Assembly (NCBI GenBank): GCA_012269555.1
Contig: JAAXKA010000088.1
Location: forward strand, 40,851 to 104,850
DNA length: 64,000 nucleotides
Direction: 5' to 3'
Source: Alphaproteobacteria bacterium
Lineage (GTDB): Bacteria; Pseudomonadota; Alphaproteobacteria; Puniceispirillales; Puniceispirillaceae
The position numbers and the translations under genes were made by a program. The notes below the pieces were generated by a model. The model saw only the letters and a list, made by a program, of their open reading frames with translations, did no database searches and was not told the origin of the DNA. Positions within the stretch are counted from its first letter, which is position 1. Each line of letters begins with the position of its first letter. Shown here piece after piece: positions 17,508 to 26,512 of the stretch.

Positions 17508-18358
17508 AAAAACACCTCCCCCTTCATAATAATTCTTTTGTTCTCATCACAACAATATACTTTTAGGGTTTGCATCTCATCACCTTCCTCAACCCAAAGA
17601 TGAGCTGCCTCACCAGAAATCAGCGGAGACAGATTTTTATATGCAAATCTTTTTGGCACTCTATCTAAATGAATAGCAGCCAAATTCAAAAGCCAAGTTG
17701 CTTGCAGGGGTCCATGCACAACCAACCCTTGCTGTCCCTCTACTTTCTTAGCATGATCTATGTCATAGTGAATACGATGTCCATTAAATGTTAATGCAGA
17801 ATAGCGAAATAACAAAACAGGATCAGTATCATATATTGCCTTTTTAATCGCAGAATTAGGTAATTTTACTTGCTCAGTTTTTTTTGAAGTGGTTCCTTTT
17901 TGTGGGAAATTATTTTGATTATTTTCTTTAAATACAAGATGCTGTTTCTCACTTAGCATTTTTTTATCTTGAACAAAAAAGTTATGGGTTACAGTCAAAA
18001 AAAAGAGTTGGCCAGACGAACCAGTTTTATGCTGTATATCAGTTACTACAGAAGTCTTTTTAACATTATCATTAACCTGAAATAGTTCGGAGATTACCAG
18101 CTCTCCTCCTGCCCACATCCTTCGAGGATAGGGGATTGGTGGCAATAAAGACCCCAATTTGACATGACCATCAATCCCAAGATTTTGAGCAGTTTGCAAT
18201 TCAGGTCCAAGACACCAATGAATACCTAAAGGCGTATGATTGTCACGAAAGAGCTGCCCCTCTAACATAATATTAAATTGTGAAATCAGTCTATTAGCGA
18301 CCTCGTCGTTACAGGTTCTTGTTTGTGCCGTCCAGGTGTTAAATGTAATTGGTGTCAT
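17504..18358 (-). CDS. MaoC-like hot-dog hydratase (mesaconyl/itaconyl-CoA hydratase type)
   Basis: This 284-residue protein has two hot-dog halves: an N-terminal FAS1-like dehydratase half with PYPRRMWAGGEL, and a C-terminal half with RYSALTFNGHRIHYDIDHAK and GLVVHGPLQA, the hydratase motif with its catalytic Asp/His pair. Relatives hydrate mesaconyl-C4-CoA or itaconyl-CoA. Overlap with the CitE-like gene indicates that the two act in sequence. The GST lies 12 bases upstream in the same direction. Confidence 0.82.
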   Translation of the reverse strand: MTPITFNTWTAQTRTCNDEVANRLISQFNIMLEGQLFRDNHTPLGIHWCLGPELQTAQNLGIDGHVKLGSLLPPIPYPRRMWAGGELVISELFQVNDNVKKTSVVTDIQHKTGSSGQLFFLTVTHNFFVQDKKMLSEKQHLVFKENNQNNFPQKGTTSKKTEQVKLPNSAIKKAIYDTDPVLLFRYSALTFNGHRIHYDIDHAKKVEGQQGLVVHGPLQATWLLNLAAIHLDRVPKRFAYKNLSPLISGEAAHLWVEEGDEMQTLKVYCCDENKRIIMKGEVFF

Positions 18359-18370
18359 TTTATTGTTCTT

Positions 18371-18985
18371 CTAATCCGAATCCGGCGCCGTAATTTCAAA
18401 ACCAGGCAATCTAGTTGCTACCTCGTTATACCAATTTAAGAGCTTTGGCCTTTTGTTCGACCAGTTATAAACATCTCTGAACGATATATATCCAAGACAG
18501 GCAGCCAGTGTTATTGCACTACCAGGGAAAGGCTGATTAGATAACCAACTGGAAATTTGTTCTTCTAAGTAATCACATCCTTTCTCTATTTTTTGTAGCT
18601 GATGAGACCGCCACAATTCTGGAATTGGATGGTCACCTGAAAATCTATCTGCATATACCCAAAGAATCGCAGAATCAATCAAACCCTCTGCTAAGGCTGC
18701 TTGTGTCAGCGCTAAATCTCTTAAATCACCTTTTTCTGGAAACAGAAAATTATCTGATTGCCGTTCAAGGAAATCCATAATTACTCTACTATCATATATA
18801 GAGCTTCCATCTTGTTTTACTAATACAGGTATTCTGCCAGTGGGGTTTTGCTCCCGCAGTGAATCGCTAGGGTCACTTGTGTCAGCGACTTCCAGCGTAA
18901 TGTAATCACGCAAACCCAAATAATGAGCAGCAAGCAAGATTTTACGCACATAAGGTGAGGCTTTACTATATCTTAATACATACAT
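18371..18985 (-). CDS. glutathione S-transferase family protein
   Basis: The 204-residue protein has a thioredoxin-like N-terminal half (YSKASPYVRKILLAAHYLGL, residues 6-25), NPTGRIPVLV with the cis-proline, and DSRVIMDFLE for glutathione gamma-glutamyl binding. The C-terminal half is helical. Substrate is unknown. It precedes the hydratase by 12 bases, so it probably heads this three-gene operon. Confidence 0.87.
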   Translation of the reverse strand: MYVLRYSKASPYVRKILLAAHYLGLRDYITLEVADTSDPSDSLREQNPTGRIPVLVKQDGSSIYDSRVIMDFLERQSDNFLFPEKGDLRDLALTQAALAEGLIDSAILWVYADRFSGDHPIPELWRSHQLQKIEKGCDYLEEQISSWLSNQPFPGSAITLAACLGYISFRDVYNWSNKRPKLLNWYNEVATRLPGFEITAPDSD

Positions 18986-19060
18986 TTTTTCTGCTATAAT
19001 TAGTGCTAACGCGCACGTTTCTTATACAAACAAAGGACTAATGTTAGACTAACAAATTTG

Positions 19061-19075
19061 AGATTACAGTCTAGC
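19061..19075. repeat. 15-bp motif, copy 1 (AGATTACAGTCTAGC)
   Basis: This imperfect inverted repeat lies between the divergent GST and ketopantoate reductase-like genes. It matches 14 of 15 bases of the copy at 20991-21005. A related perfect repeat, TAGATTACAATCTA, is at 8847-8860. A shared regulator site is the simplest idea. Confidence 0.35.
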
Positions 19076-19225
19076 AATACTTATTTAAAAAGTAATTTTT
19101 TAAATGAAATCAAAGAATGTTACAAAGCACAAAAATAAGAAAAATTAAATGACCAAAGCGCTATACAACTCTTATAATAACACTTATGTTTTGAGAGTCT
19201 TAAGCCTATCAAGAATGAGAGTAAT

Positions 19226-20263
19226 ATGGATAAATCACCTAATATTTGTTTTGTGAGTATAGGTGCCAACGGAAGTGCAATTACAGCTGATATGATTGCG
19301 GCGGGTATTGAAATGAGTTGCTTTGACCCTTGGCCTTCACATGTTGAGTCTATTCAAAAAGAAGGCCTTTTGATAAAACTTCCAGATGAGCACAAAATTC
19401 AATCAATCCCAATATATCATTTGTGCCAATTGGCAGAGAGTTCACATCCATTTGATATTATTTTTATGGCTTCAAAATCATATGATACAAAATGGATTGT
19501 AGAACTCATAAAACCGCATCTAGCGGTAGATGGAATTTTAGTATCTCTTCAAAACGGTATGACAACAAACGATATAGCGCAAATTATAACTGAAGAGAGA
19601 GTTTTGAGTTGTGTCGTAGAGTTATCTTGTGAACTATTTATACCGGGCCAAATTCAACGAAATACGCCCAAAAACAAAACCTGGTTTGCGATAGAAAATA
19701 AAAATACACTGTACCTAGATACGATTTTTAGAATTCTAGGGAACGCAGGTACAGTTGTAAAAGTTGACGATATTCAATCAGCCAAATGGATGAAATTACT
19801 CGTCAATTCTATGAGCCTTGGACCATTTGCTATCTTAGGCAGGCCTGTGCAAGAGGGGCTAAGAACAAAAGGTATGAGAGACCTTATTTTAAAAATTGGA
19901 GAAGAAACACAGAAGATAGGAGACCTTCTTGGCTTTTCACCTTTTCCAATTATGGGACTAAGTGAGCAAGAGATAAATACAACTAACGACTTACCTGCTT
20001 TACTTATTGATACTCTAGCAGGTCATGTTGGACCTGCTGCACAGGATTGCATTCTACAAGATTTTATTAGAGGCAGACGAACAGAAATAGAGACAATAAA
20101 CGGTTTTATTGTTGAAAAGGCAAAAGAAGCTGGAATTGAAGCGCCGTATAATGAGGCCATTATTGAAATAGGAAAGAAGATAAAAGAAAAAGAGTTATCG
20201 TTGGACATCAATAATGTACAACATCTTGCGTCTTTGATGAATAAATCATCACTTATACCATAA
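19226..20263 (+). CDS. 2-dehydropantoate 2-reductase family protein
   Basis: This 345-residue ApbA/PanE-type enzyme has an N-terminal Rossmann fold (CFVSIGANGSAITADMIAAG) and FMASKSYDTKWI, LVSLQNGMTTND, then a C-terminal helical domain with AKWMKLLVNSMSLGPFAIL and SMRxD-like GPAAQDCILQDFIRGRRTEIETI. The glycine motif is slightly altered (SIGANG). It may reduce ketopantoate or another 2-oxo acid; this lineage often has several paralogues. Its end overlaps the convergent SCO1-like gene by 15 bases. Confidence 0.85.
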   Translation: MDKSPNICFVSIGANGSAITADMIAAGIEMSCFDPWPSHVESIQKEGLLIKLPDEHKIQSIPIYHLCQLAESSHPFDIIFMASKSYDTKWIVELIKPHLAVDGILVSLQNGMTTNDIAQIITEERVLSCVVELSCELFIPGQIQRNTPKNKTWFAIENKNTLYLDTIFRILGNAGTVVKVDDIQSAKWMKLLVNSMSLGPFAILGRPVQEGLRTKGMRDLILKIGEETQKIGDLLGFSPFPIMGLSEQEINTTNDLPALLIDTLAGHVGPAAQDCILQDFIRGRRTEIETINGFIVEKAKEAGIEAPYNEAIIEIGKKIKEKELSLDINNVQHLASLMNKSSLIP

Positions 20264-20836
20264 CCGCTCTAATTTCTGCTTCACTATTTGATTGTTTTCT
20301 CCCCAGGCTATTGTGCCTTGAAATTTTCCTGAATCAGATAGCATAAATACAGTTGCTGTATGATCTATAGTATAACCACTTGAGGTTGAGATCTTTTTCC
20401 GATAAATACCCCATGATTTTGCCAAAGCTAAAATTGCATCTGTATTGCCGGTGATACCAATTATTCTGTTACCAAAATAAGGAAGGTAATCCGCTAGTTG
20501 CTGAGGTGTATCACGCTCAGGATCTAGAGTTACAAAATAGATTGGAATCTCAAATCCAAGTTCCTCAGTCAATCTGCTCAAATCAACTAGTGTAGTCGGG
20601 CAAATTTCTGGACAATAAGTAAACCCAAAAAAAAGCAATGATGGCGAGCCTAAAAATGCTTTCTCTGTTATCACTCGCCCATTATGATCTATTAACGAAA
20701 AAGGTGCTCCAAGAGAAAAATCTGATTCTGTAAAATGCCTTCGTGCAAGCCACTCACTTGTCGCAAAAATAAAAATAGATAGCAGTAAAACAGTAAAAAA
20801 AAGTAGTCTTTTTCTGGACCAAAAAAAATCTACCAT
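20249..20836 (-). CDS. SCO1/SenC family copper-binding protein
   Basis: The 195-residue protein has one N-terminal membrane anchor (residues 11-27) and a thioredoxin-like domain facing the periplasm. The copper ligands are C75 and C79 (YCPEICP) and H159 (TIDHTATVF). The family delivers copper to the CuA site of cytochrome c oxidase. No oxidase genes are nearby. Its 3' end overlaps the convergent upstream gene by 15 bases. Confidence 0.92.
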   Translation of the reverse strand: MVDFFWSRKRLLFFTVLLLSIFIFATSEWLARRHFTESDFSLGAPFSLIDHNGRVITEKAFLGSPSLLFFGFTYCPEICPTTLVDLSRLTEELGFEIPIYFVTLDPERDTPQQLADYLPYFGNRIIGITGNTDAILALAKSWGIYRKKISTSSGYTIDHTATVFMLSDSGKFQGTIAWGENNQIVKQKLERLWYK

Positions 20837-20990
20837 GATATCTTAATTCCTAAATCAATCTGGAAACCTTATCAAACTATTACTCTGTCTGACATACGGC
20901 GAATAAACTGGTGCTACTAATTAGATTAAAAATAAAAAAATTTCCATAGCTAACATTATGATTTGACTATAAACTAATTTCCAATGATTC

Positions 20991-21005
20991 AGATTATAGT
21001 CTAGC
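20991..21005. repeat. 15-bp motif, copy 2 (AGATTATAGTCTAGC)
   Basis: It differs from copy 1 at a single base and ends 37 bases before the start codon of the metallo-beta-lactamase gene, a suitable distance for a promoter-proximal operator. Confidence 0.35.
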
Positions 21006-21042
21006 CTCAAACAAAAAGTAAGAGAATAGCAGGGAGCAACTA

Positions 21043-21924
21043 ATGACAAACTCGTATACAAATGTAAGGCCTGAAATTTACCAGTTTAATCTCGGTAAAT
21101 TCAGAATTACTAATATTCTGGATGGATATTTTCATCGTGAAGATATGCACCCTTTCACTGCAACAAATGCTAGTGCTCCTGAAATAGAAAAAATTGCAAA
21201 GCAACATTTTCTGCCCTTTCCAAAATTAGAGCATAATTTTGTACCAACTCTTATTGAGACCTCAGACGCACTGATAGCATTTGACCCTGGTTTCGGCAAA
21301 AGAGCCCCTGGGCCAAGTGCTGGGTGGTATAATAGACTTTTAGAAAAAACCGGATATAGCCCAGAACAGGTAACACATGTGGTAATTTCTCATGGACATC
21401 CAGACCATATTGCTAATCTGACAACGGACGGCACACCAACTTTTAAAAATGCCGAAATCATCATAAGCCGAACTGAATTTGAATTTTGGTCAGGAGACTC
21501 CCCAATACCAGACTTCAGAGGACCAACAAGAAAAATGTTTCAAGAGGTGGTTGTTCCTCTTGCAGATAGATGCAGATTTGTCGAACCTGATGCCTTATTG
21601 GTAAATGGGATAACCGCATTAAATGCGTTTGGGCACTCTGCAGGTCACATGGCATTTCACGTTGAGAGTGAGGGTGCTGAGCTTATGTTATTATCAGATA
21701 CAATTGCACATTTCGCTGTATCTCTTGCTAATCTGGAATGGCAGTTCTCAATGGATGATAATCCAGAAATGGCCATTACAACTCGTAAACGGCTGGTAGA
21801 AATGGCGGCATCAAAAAACGCCCCAGTAATAGCATTTCATATGCCTTTCCCATCCGTTGGTTACATAGAAAAAACGAGTAGTGGGTTTAAATGGTTACCC
21901 GCGACTTATCAAATGAATATATAA
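21043..21924 (+). CDS. metallo-beta-lactamase fold hydrolase
   Basis: The 293-residue protein has the HxHxDH zinc motif at 117-122 (SHGHPDH), a downstream GHSAGH at 197-202 and LLSDT at 217-220. There is no signal peptide, so it is cytoplasmic. The family includes lactonases, glyoxalase II-like and other esterases; nothing nearby fixes the substrate. An AGGGAG ribosome site precedes the ATG. Confidence 0.85.
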   Translation: MTNSYTNVRPEIYQFNLGKFRITNILDGYFHREDMHPFTATNASAPEIEKIAKQHFLPFPKLEHNFVPTLIETSDALIAFDPGFGKRAPGPSAGWYNRLLEKTGYSPEQVTHVVISHGHPDHIANLTTDGTPTFKNAEIIISRTEFEFWSGDSPIPDFRGPTRKMFQEVVVPLADRCRFVEPDALLVNGITALNAFGHSAGHMAFHVESEGAELMLLSDTIAHFAVSLANLEWQFSMDDNPEMAITTRKRLVEMAASKNAPVIAFHMPFPSVGYIEKTSSGFKWLPATYQMNI

Positions 21925-21927
21925 GGA

Positions 21928-22563
21928 TCATAGCCTGCCATCATTCATGGCTAATTGAACGAAGTATACATGGTCTACAAAATAACGAGCTTCTTGTTTT
22001 TTCAATACATCGTTTATCACATCTTTGATTTTGTTTGACGTACGTTCAATATTTTTTGAACCTATATAGTCACTTTTTGTTGTGTCTGCCATAAAATTCA
22101 GAACGGCTGACATCATCATCGGATCAAAAGCAGTCATTTGCATCTGGTAATTTTCACCCACAGTGCCTGCTAGATAACTAGACACGGCTAAGTTAGCACG
22201 TACAATGGTGTCAGACTGACCTTTCACATTCGTAACAAAGGTTCGAACAATTTCATAGTAATAATGTTTGTCCCAAATTATTAAACCGTCTTCGGTAACA
22301 ACATAACCTTGCTCTTGTGTCTCATTATCAGTCTCATTATCTGCTAAATCTATTTCAATACCCAATGAGGTGAGATCAATGCCACCTAGCTTTGCTTTAT
22401 GGGTCAAAGAATTAATTATTTCATCTGTAGATGGTGGTTCAGGAGTGAATAATGCATGAGATAAAATAAAAATTAATAAAACTGTCATCATAGGTATTGC
22501 CATGAGCGAGGCAATTACTAATTTGCTATTCCCAATTAATTTTCCAAAAAAATTTTTTAACAT
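21928..22563 (-). CDS. FliL-like single-span membrane protein
   Basis: This 211-residue protein has one membrane span at about residues 17-39 followed by a long periplasmic domain. The C-terminal part (MADTTKSDYIGSKNIERTS, then IKDVINDVLKKQEA and VDHVYFVQLAMN) resembles the end of flagellar FliL proteins in spacing. No flagellar gene is present here, and the match is weak. It may be a stomatin-like or stand-alone FliL relative. It faces the MBL gene end-to-end with a 3-base gap. Confidence 0.45.
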   Translation of the reverse strand: MLKNFFGKLIGNSKLVIASLMAIPMMTVLLIFILSHALFTPEPPSTDEIINSLTHKAKLGGIDLTSLGIEIDLADNETDNETQEQGYVVTEDGLIIWDKHYYYEIVRTFVTNVKGQSDTIVRANLAVSSYLAGTVGENYQMQMTAFDPMMMSAVLNFMADTTKSDYIGSKNIERTSNKIKDVINDVLKKQEARYFVDHVYFVQLAMNDGRL

Positions 22564-22714
22564 TATTTTCCCAGACTATACATAACGCCTGAATGAATTT
22601 TTCATAAAAACTCATATTAATTCAAAAATCATGCCATTTTATTTTAAAATTAGTAAGGGGAAAACTTTAGTTTTGTAAAATCTTAGAAACAAAACTTATT
22701 AGATAATTATAAGA

Positions 22715-23485
22715 TTAATCTGCTGTCCAGCCTCCGTCTATAAGCAAAGATGTCCCCGTTATCATCGCACTTGCATCAGAGGCTAGAAAAACAACCGCTC
22801 CCATAATATCCTCAATCTCAGCAACACGGCCTAGCTTTATTTTACTTTCTATCCATTTCTTTCTTTCTGGATTGGCAAAGGTAGACTGACTAAGCGCAGT
22901 TCTAACAAATGTTGGACAAATCGTATTTACTCTGATTTGGTGAATACCCCATTCGATTGACTGTGATTTTGTGTATCCCTCTGCTGCGTGCTTAGTTGCA
23001 CAATAAACTGCTCTGTCAATGCCACCCACAACTGCCATCTGAGAAGAAATAGTCATCAAAGAACCTGGCTTGCCAGCTTCGATTAATTTTTTAGCAACGG
23101 CTTGATTCAAAAAGTATCCCGCTTTTATATTGAGTTCGCTAACTGCGTCAAAATCTTCAATAGTTGTATCCAAGCTTGCACTGTGCCGAGCCATTCCAGC
23201 GCTATTTACCAATATATCAAACGGAAGTTCATTTTCTATCATTTGTTTAGTTGCATTTACGTCCGTAACATCCAAAGGACGGGCAGTTGCATCCCAACCC
23301 TCAGATATCATCTGTTTTTGTAATTCCTCTAAAGTATCTTTTGAGCGAGCGACCAGAGTAACTGCAGCACCTGCCTCGCATAATGCTACTGCACACCCAA
23401 CCCCAATACCCGAAGAGGCTCCAGCAACCAAAGCCCTTTTTCCTGCTAAATTGAAGGAAGGTGTGCGTGGAAGTGATGAGTCCAT
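22715..23485 (-). CDS. short-chain dehydrogenase/reductase
   Basis: The 256-residue enzyme has the classical SDR pattern: AGASSGIGVG at 21-30 for the nucleotide, VNSAGMA at 93-99, Ser147/148, and Tyr161 with Lys165 (YCATK). It is 14 bases downstream of the HpsN-like gene in the same direction, so the two should be co-transcribed and act on one substrate. In DHPS (dihydroxypropanesulfonate) pathways two SDR-type enzymes epimerise the substrate before HpsN; that role here is inference. Confidence 0.9.
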   Translation of the reverse strand: MDSSLPRTPSFNLAGKRALVAGASSGIGVGCAVALCEAGAAVTLVARSKDTLEELQKQMISEGWDATARPLDVTDVNATKQMIENELPFDILVNSAGMARHSASLDTTIEDFDAVSELNIKAGYFLNQAVAKKLIEAGKPGSLMTISSQMAVVGGIDRAVYCATKHAAEGYTKSQSIEWGIHQIRVNTICPTFVRTALSQSTFANPERKKWIESKIKLGRVAEIEDIMGAVVFLASDASAMITGTSLLIDGGWTAD

Positions 23486-23499
23486 CTTATTTTCCTCTA

Positions 23500-24810
23500 T
23501 TATTGTGCTGCATCGCCATAACCAACATTTTTACCACCATATCGTCTCACCCGAATATTACATTGTTCAGCGTGGCCAACAAATCCCTCCAAGATACATA
23601 ATCTAGAACCATACGCACCAATATGAGCTGCTGCTTCATCTGTTAAAATCTTCTGATAGGAATGTGTTTTTAAAAATTTACCAACCCACAAGCCGCCTGT
23701 ATATCTGCCTGCCTTTTTGGTTGGTAATGTATGGTTTGTTCCAATCACCTTGTCACCATTTGCAACATTTGTACGGGGGCCCAAGAATAAAGCGCCATAG
23801 CAAGTCATTTTTTCTAAAAACCAATCATCTCTTTCTGTCATTACCTGAACGTGCTCTGAAGCTATTTCATCTGCCATTTTTAACATCTCATCATATGTGT
23901 CACAGACTATAACTTCTCCATAATCTCGCCAACTAACTGAAGCAGTGTCGGCAGTTGGCAAAATAGTAAGTAATCGATCTATTTCCTCCAAAGTATCCCG
24001 AGCAAGTTTATCTGAATTTGTTAGAAGAACTGCTGGAGAATTATAACCATGCTCAGCTTGACCTAGTAAATCTGTTGCACACATCTCAGCATCTACCGTC
24101 TCGTCCGCAATTACCATAGTTTCGGTTGGACCAGCAAATAAATCGATGCCAACTTTCCCGAATAATTGTCTTTTAGCTTCGGCGACAAAAGCGTTTCCTG
24201 GTCCCACTAGCATATGAACTGGCTCAATAGTCTCTGTTCCAAGCGCCATCGCTCCAATTCCCTGCATGCCCCCAAGAACATATATTTCATGTGCACCACC
24301 CATATGCATAGCTGCAATGACAGCAGGGTTGGGCTTACCCTGAAAAGGAGGCGTTGATGCAACAATACGTGGCACCCCAGCCACTGATGCGGTCAGAACG
24401 GACATGTGTGCCGAGGCAACCATCGGGAACTTTCCAGCAGGCACATAACATCCGACAGACTGAACTGGAATATTCTTATGCCCCAAAATTACCCCAGGCA
24501 AAGTCTCAACTTCAATATCTTGCATGGATGCAAGTTGTGCCTCTGCAAATTTTCTTACCTGTGTTTGAGCAAATTTTATATCTTCTAAATCTCTCTCTGA
24601 TACTTCTGAAATCAGCTTTTGAATTTCGCTTTCAGACAGACGATACGAATCAGGAGAATAATCATCAAATTTTTCTGCAAGCTCTCGAACAGCAGCATCT
24701 CCCCTGGCTTCAATATCTTTAAGTGTTACCTCTACAATTTGGCGAACCTTAGCATCATCTTCGGATCGCTCTAAAGCCGATTTACCTTCTTTAATATACC
24801 TTATCGCCAT
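23500..24810 (-). CDS. histidinol dehydrogenase family enzyme, HpsN-like (sulfopropanediol 3-dehydrogenase type)
   Basis: This 436-residue protein keeps all HisD catalytic positions: Q251 and H254 (GQAEHG), E319-H320 (SEHVQV), D353 with GTNHTLPT, and H413 (EGFVGHAEQ), so it is a zinc- and NAD-dependent four-electron alcohol-to-acid dehydrogenase. The N-terminus ([18 protein letters not shown]) resembles HpsN-type proteins more than histidine-pathway HisD. Context is an SDR, not his genes. AAGGAGT before the ATG supports the start. True HisD activity is not excluded. Confidence 0.8.
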   Translation of the reverse strand: MAIRYIKEGKSALERSEDDAKVRQIVEVTLKDIEARGDAAVRELAEKFDDYSPDSYRLSESEIQKLISEVSERDLEDIKFAQTQVRKFAEAQLASMQDIEVETLPGVILGHKNIPVQSVGCYVPAGKFPMVASAHMSVLTASVAGVPRIVASTPPFQGKPNPAVIAAMHMGGAHEIYVLGGMQGIGAMALGTETIEPVHMLVGPGNAFVAEAKRQLFGKVGIDLFAGPTETMVIADETVDAEMCATDLLGQAEHGYNSPAVLLTNSDKLARDTLEEIDRLLTILPTADTASVSWRDYGEVIVCDTYDEMLKMADEIASEHVQVMTERDDWFLEKMTCYGALFLGPRTNVANGDKVIGTNHTLPTKKAGRYTGGLWVGKFLKTHSYQKILTDEAAAHIGAYGSRLCILEGFVGHAEQCNIRVRRYGGKNVGYGDAAQ

Positions 24811-24865
24811 TATAACTCCTTGGTTTTTTGAAACTAATTATGCAATAACACATTGTTTATGTTAC

Positions 24866-25315
24866 TCACAAAGCACCATTTATTACATAGTTGAGAATTT
24901 TAGTAATTTGCTCTGGAGTATCGACTACCGCTAACGCTGCGCCATCAATTTCCTTAAGTGCGTGCTGATGTTCAGGACCATGCATCACTATAAGAGGTTT
25001 GCCAAGAGCCGCAGCATATCCAGCATCAAAAGCAGCATTCCATTGTTTGTACTTGTCTCCAAATCGAACTACAACAATGTCAGCCTGCTCCAAGTGCGTG
25101 CGCGTTCTGATGGCATTAAGTTTTGCTCCTTTATGGTCATGCCAGAATTTAGAGTCCTCTGAACCCATAATTTTTACACCACAGTCATCAGAAGCTCCAT
25201 GGTCTGTTACAGGAGAGGTAAATGAAACAGGAAGTTCTGCTGCTGCAGCCTGTGCCTCGATTATATCACGCCAATCAGTGTGAATTTCTCCAGATAAATA
25301 AACTGTCCAATGCAT
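24866..25315 (-). CDS. ytoQ: YtoQ family protein
   Basis: This 149-residue protein matches YtoQ: it begins MHWTVYLSGEIHTDWRD, contains GSEDSKFWHDHKGAKLNAIR, and ends with a LIVMHGPEHQHALKEIDGAA segment. The fold is thought to resemble nucleoside 2-deoxyribosyltransferases, but no function is established. A strong AGGAGG site precedes the ATG. It lies 55 bases upstream of the HpsN-like gene and may belong to the same transcript. Confidence 0.85.
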   Translation of the reverse strand: MHWTVYLSGEIHTDWRDIIEAQAAAAELPVSFTSPVTDHGASDDCGVKIMGSEDSKFWHDHKGAKLNAIRTRTHLEQADIVVVRFGDKYKQWNAAFDAGYAAALGKPLIVMHGPEHQHALKEIDGAALAVVDTPEQITKILNYVINGAL

Positions 25316-25531
25316 TTATTTCCTCCTAATAATAATTTTAAATAATATTATATCATATAAAGCCAATAAAATGAGTAAAGTCAGAGAATAAATTGAGGTA
25401 TTATTGCATATGATGGAACTACGTTAAACAATTGCAAGCAAGAATAAAACTGAATGTTGCCAATTTGTTTGTTACAATAATCCTAATTGACTATAGAGCT
25501 TAGCTACCAGGGTAATGTAAAGGTTAAGAAC

Positions 25532-26455
25532 ATGAAAAAATTTCAAATTATTTTTGCAGGCTATGGGCCTGAACATACTTCATTTTCAAAGTCTCTTAAA
25601 ATTATGGGAAACAAAATTGTAAAGCAATTCCCTGATTTAGTAGACGTACAATATGTTTATAATGTTATGGACCTTGGCTATAAATCTGAAGATATATTAT
25701 GGATGACAGATCAAGGCATCTTAACTGTAACCTATCAGTCAACTAGTTATCTAACTGATGATGTGCCGGAACTAGGTTTTGTAGACCTTCCCTTTTTATT
25801 TAGAGATAATGCTCATGCCAGAAGCGCTATGGATGGAAAACTTGGTCAATACCTTACCAATAAAATAGAAGATAGGAAAAATTACAAAATACTTGGCTAT
25901 TTGGAAAACGGTTTTCGCCAGATATCAAATTCTTCTCACATGATCAAAAAGCCTGATGATATGAAGGGCATGAAAATAAGAGTTTTGCCAAGTGAAGTTC
26001 ATTCCCGTTTCTTTGAACTTTTGGGTGCATTGCCAATGCGAATGGATCTCACCCAAGCAATTAGCGATATTCAAAATGGTGCGCTTGATGCACAGGAAAA
26101 TCCGTACACAAATACAACCACATATGGCGTGCATCAATATCATAAATATCATACAGTTTCGAATCACTTCTATATTTCACGGGCGATAATGTGCAACAGA
26201 ACCCAATTTTATAATTGGCCTGAGCAGTTAAAACAAGCAATTATAGCATCCGCAGAGGAGGCCATTCATTGGCAACGAAATCAAATAGAAACGGATGTGA
26301 AAGAGGCAGAAAAATTAATCCTCGATGCTGCAGGTCAAATACATAGTCTTACAGTTGAGGAAACTACACTATTCAAAGAAAAAATAGCACCTTTATATAA
26401 TGACGCACGAGAACAATTCGGTGATATACCTTTTAATCTTCTCGAGAACAACTGA
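25532..26455 (+). CDS. orphan TRAP-type (DctP family) solute-binding protein without signal peptide
   Basis: The 307-residue protein has the DctP fold pattern: LPFLFRDNAHARSAMDGKLG, ILGYLENGFRQISNSS, KKPDDMKGMKIRVLPSEVH, GALPMRMDLTQAISDIQNGA. LDAQENPYTN follows, with the ligand-binding Arg and Asn. The chain starts MKKFQIIFAGYGPEHTSF, which is where mature binding proteins begin, and no hydrophobic leader occurs upstream in frame. An open TTG-led extension to 25487 adds only polar residues. No dctQ or dctM is adjacent. Either export uses another route or the protein works in the cytoplasm. Confidence 0.82.
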   Translation: MKKFQIIFAGYGPEHTSFSKSLKIMGNKIVKQFPDLVDVQYVYNVMDLGYKSEDILWMTDQGILTVTYQSTSYLTDDVPELGFVDLPFLFRDNAHARSAMDGKLGQYLTNKIEDRKNYKILGYLENGFRQISNSSHMIKKPDDMKGMKIRVLPSEVHSRFFELLGALPMRMDLTQAISDIQNGALDAQENPYTNTTTYGVHQYHKYHTVSNHFYISRAIMCNRTQFYNWPEQLKQAIIASAEEAIHWQRNQIETDVKEAEKLILDAAGQIHSLTVEETTLFKEKIAPLYNDAREQFGDIPFNLLENN

Positions 26456-26473
26456 ACACATAAATCTATTTTT

Positions 26474-26508
26474 GAACTATAAATTAACAAAGATAGTAGT
26501 TCTTTTTT
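26474..26508 (+). terminator. probable terminator after the orphan TRAP binding protein
   Basis: GAACTA (26474-26479) pairs with TAGTTC (26497-26502), with an inner TAT/ATA extension across a bulge, and is followed by six T. It starts 18 bases after the stop codon. The stem is weak but well placed. Confidence 0.5.
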
Positions 26509-26512
26509 GTTT

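Noticed and set aside
23130..23606. 158-codon plus-strand frame across the SDR and HpsN-like genes
   Set aside because: Opposes two clearly conserved enzymes and has no supporting start signal.
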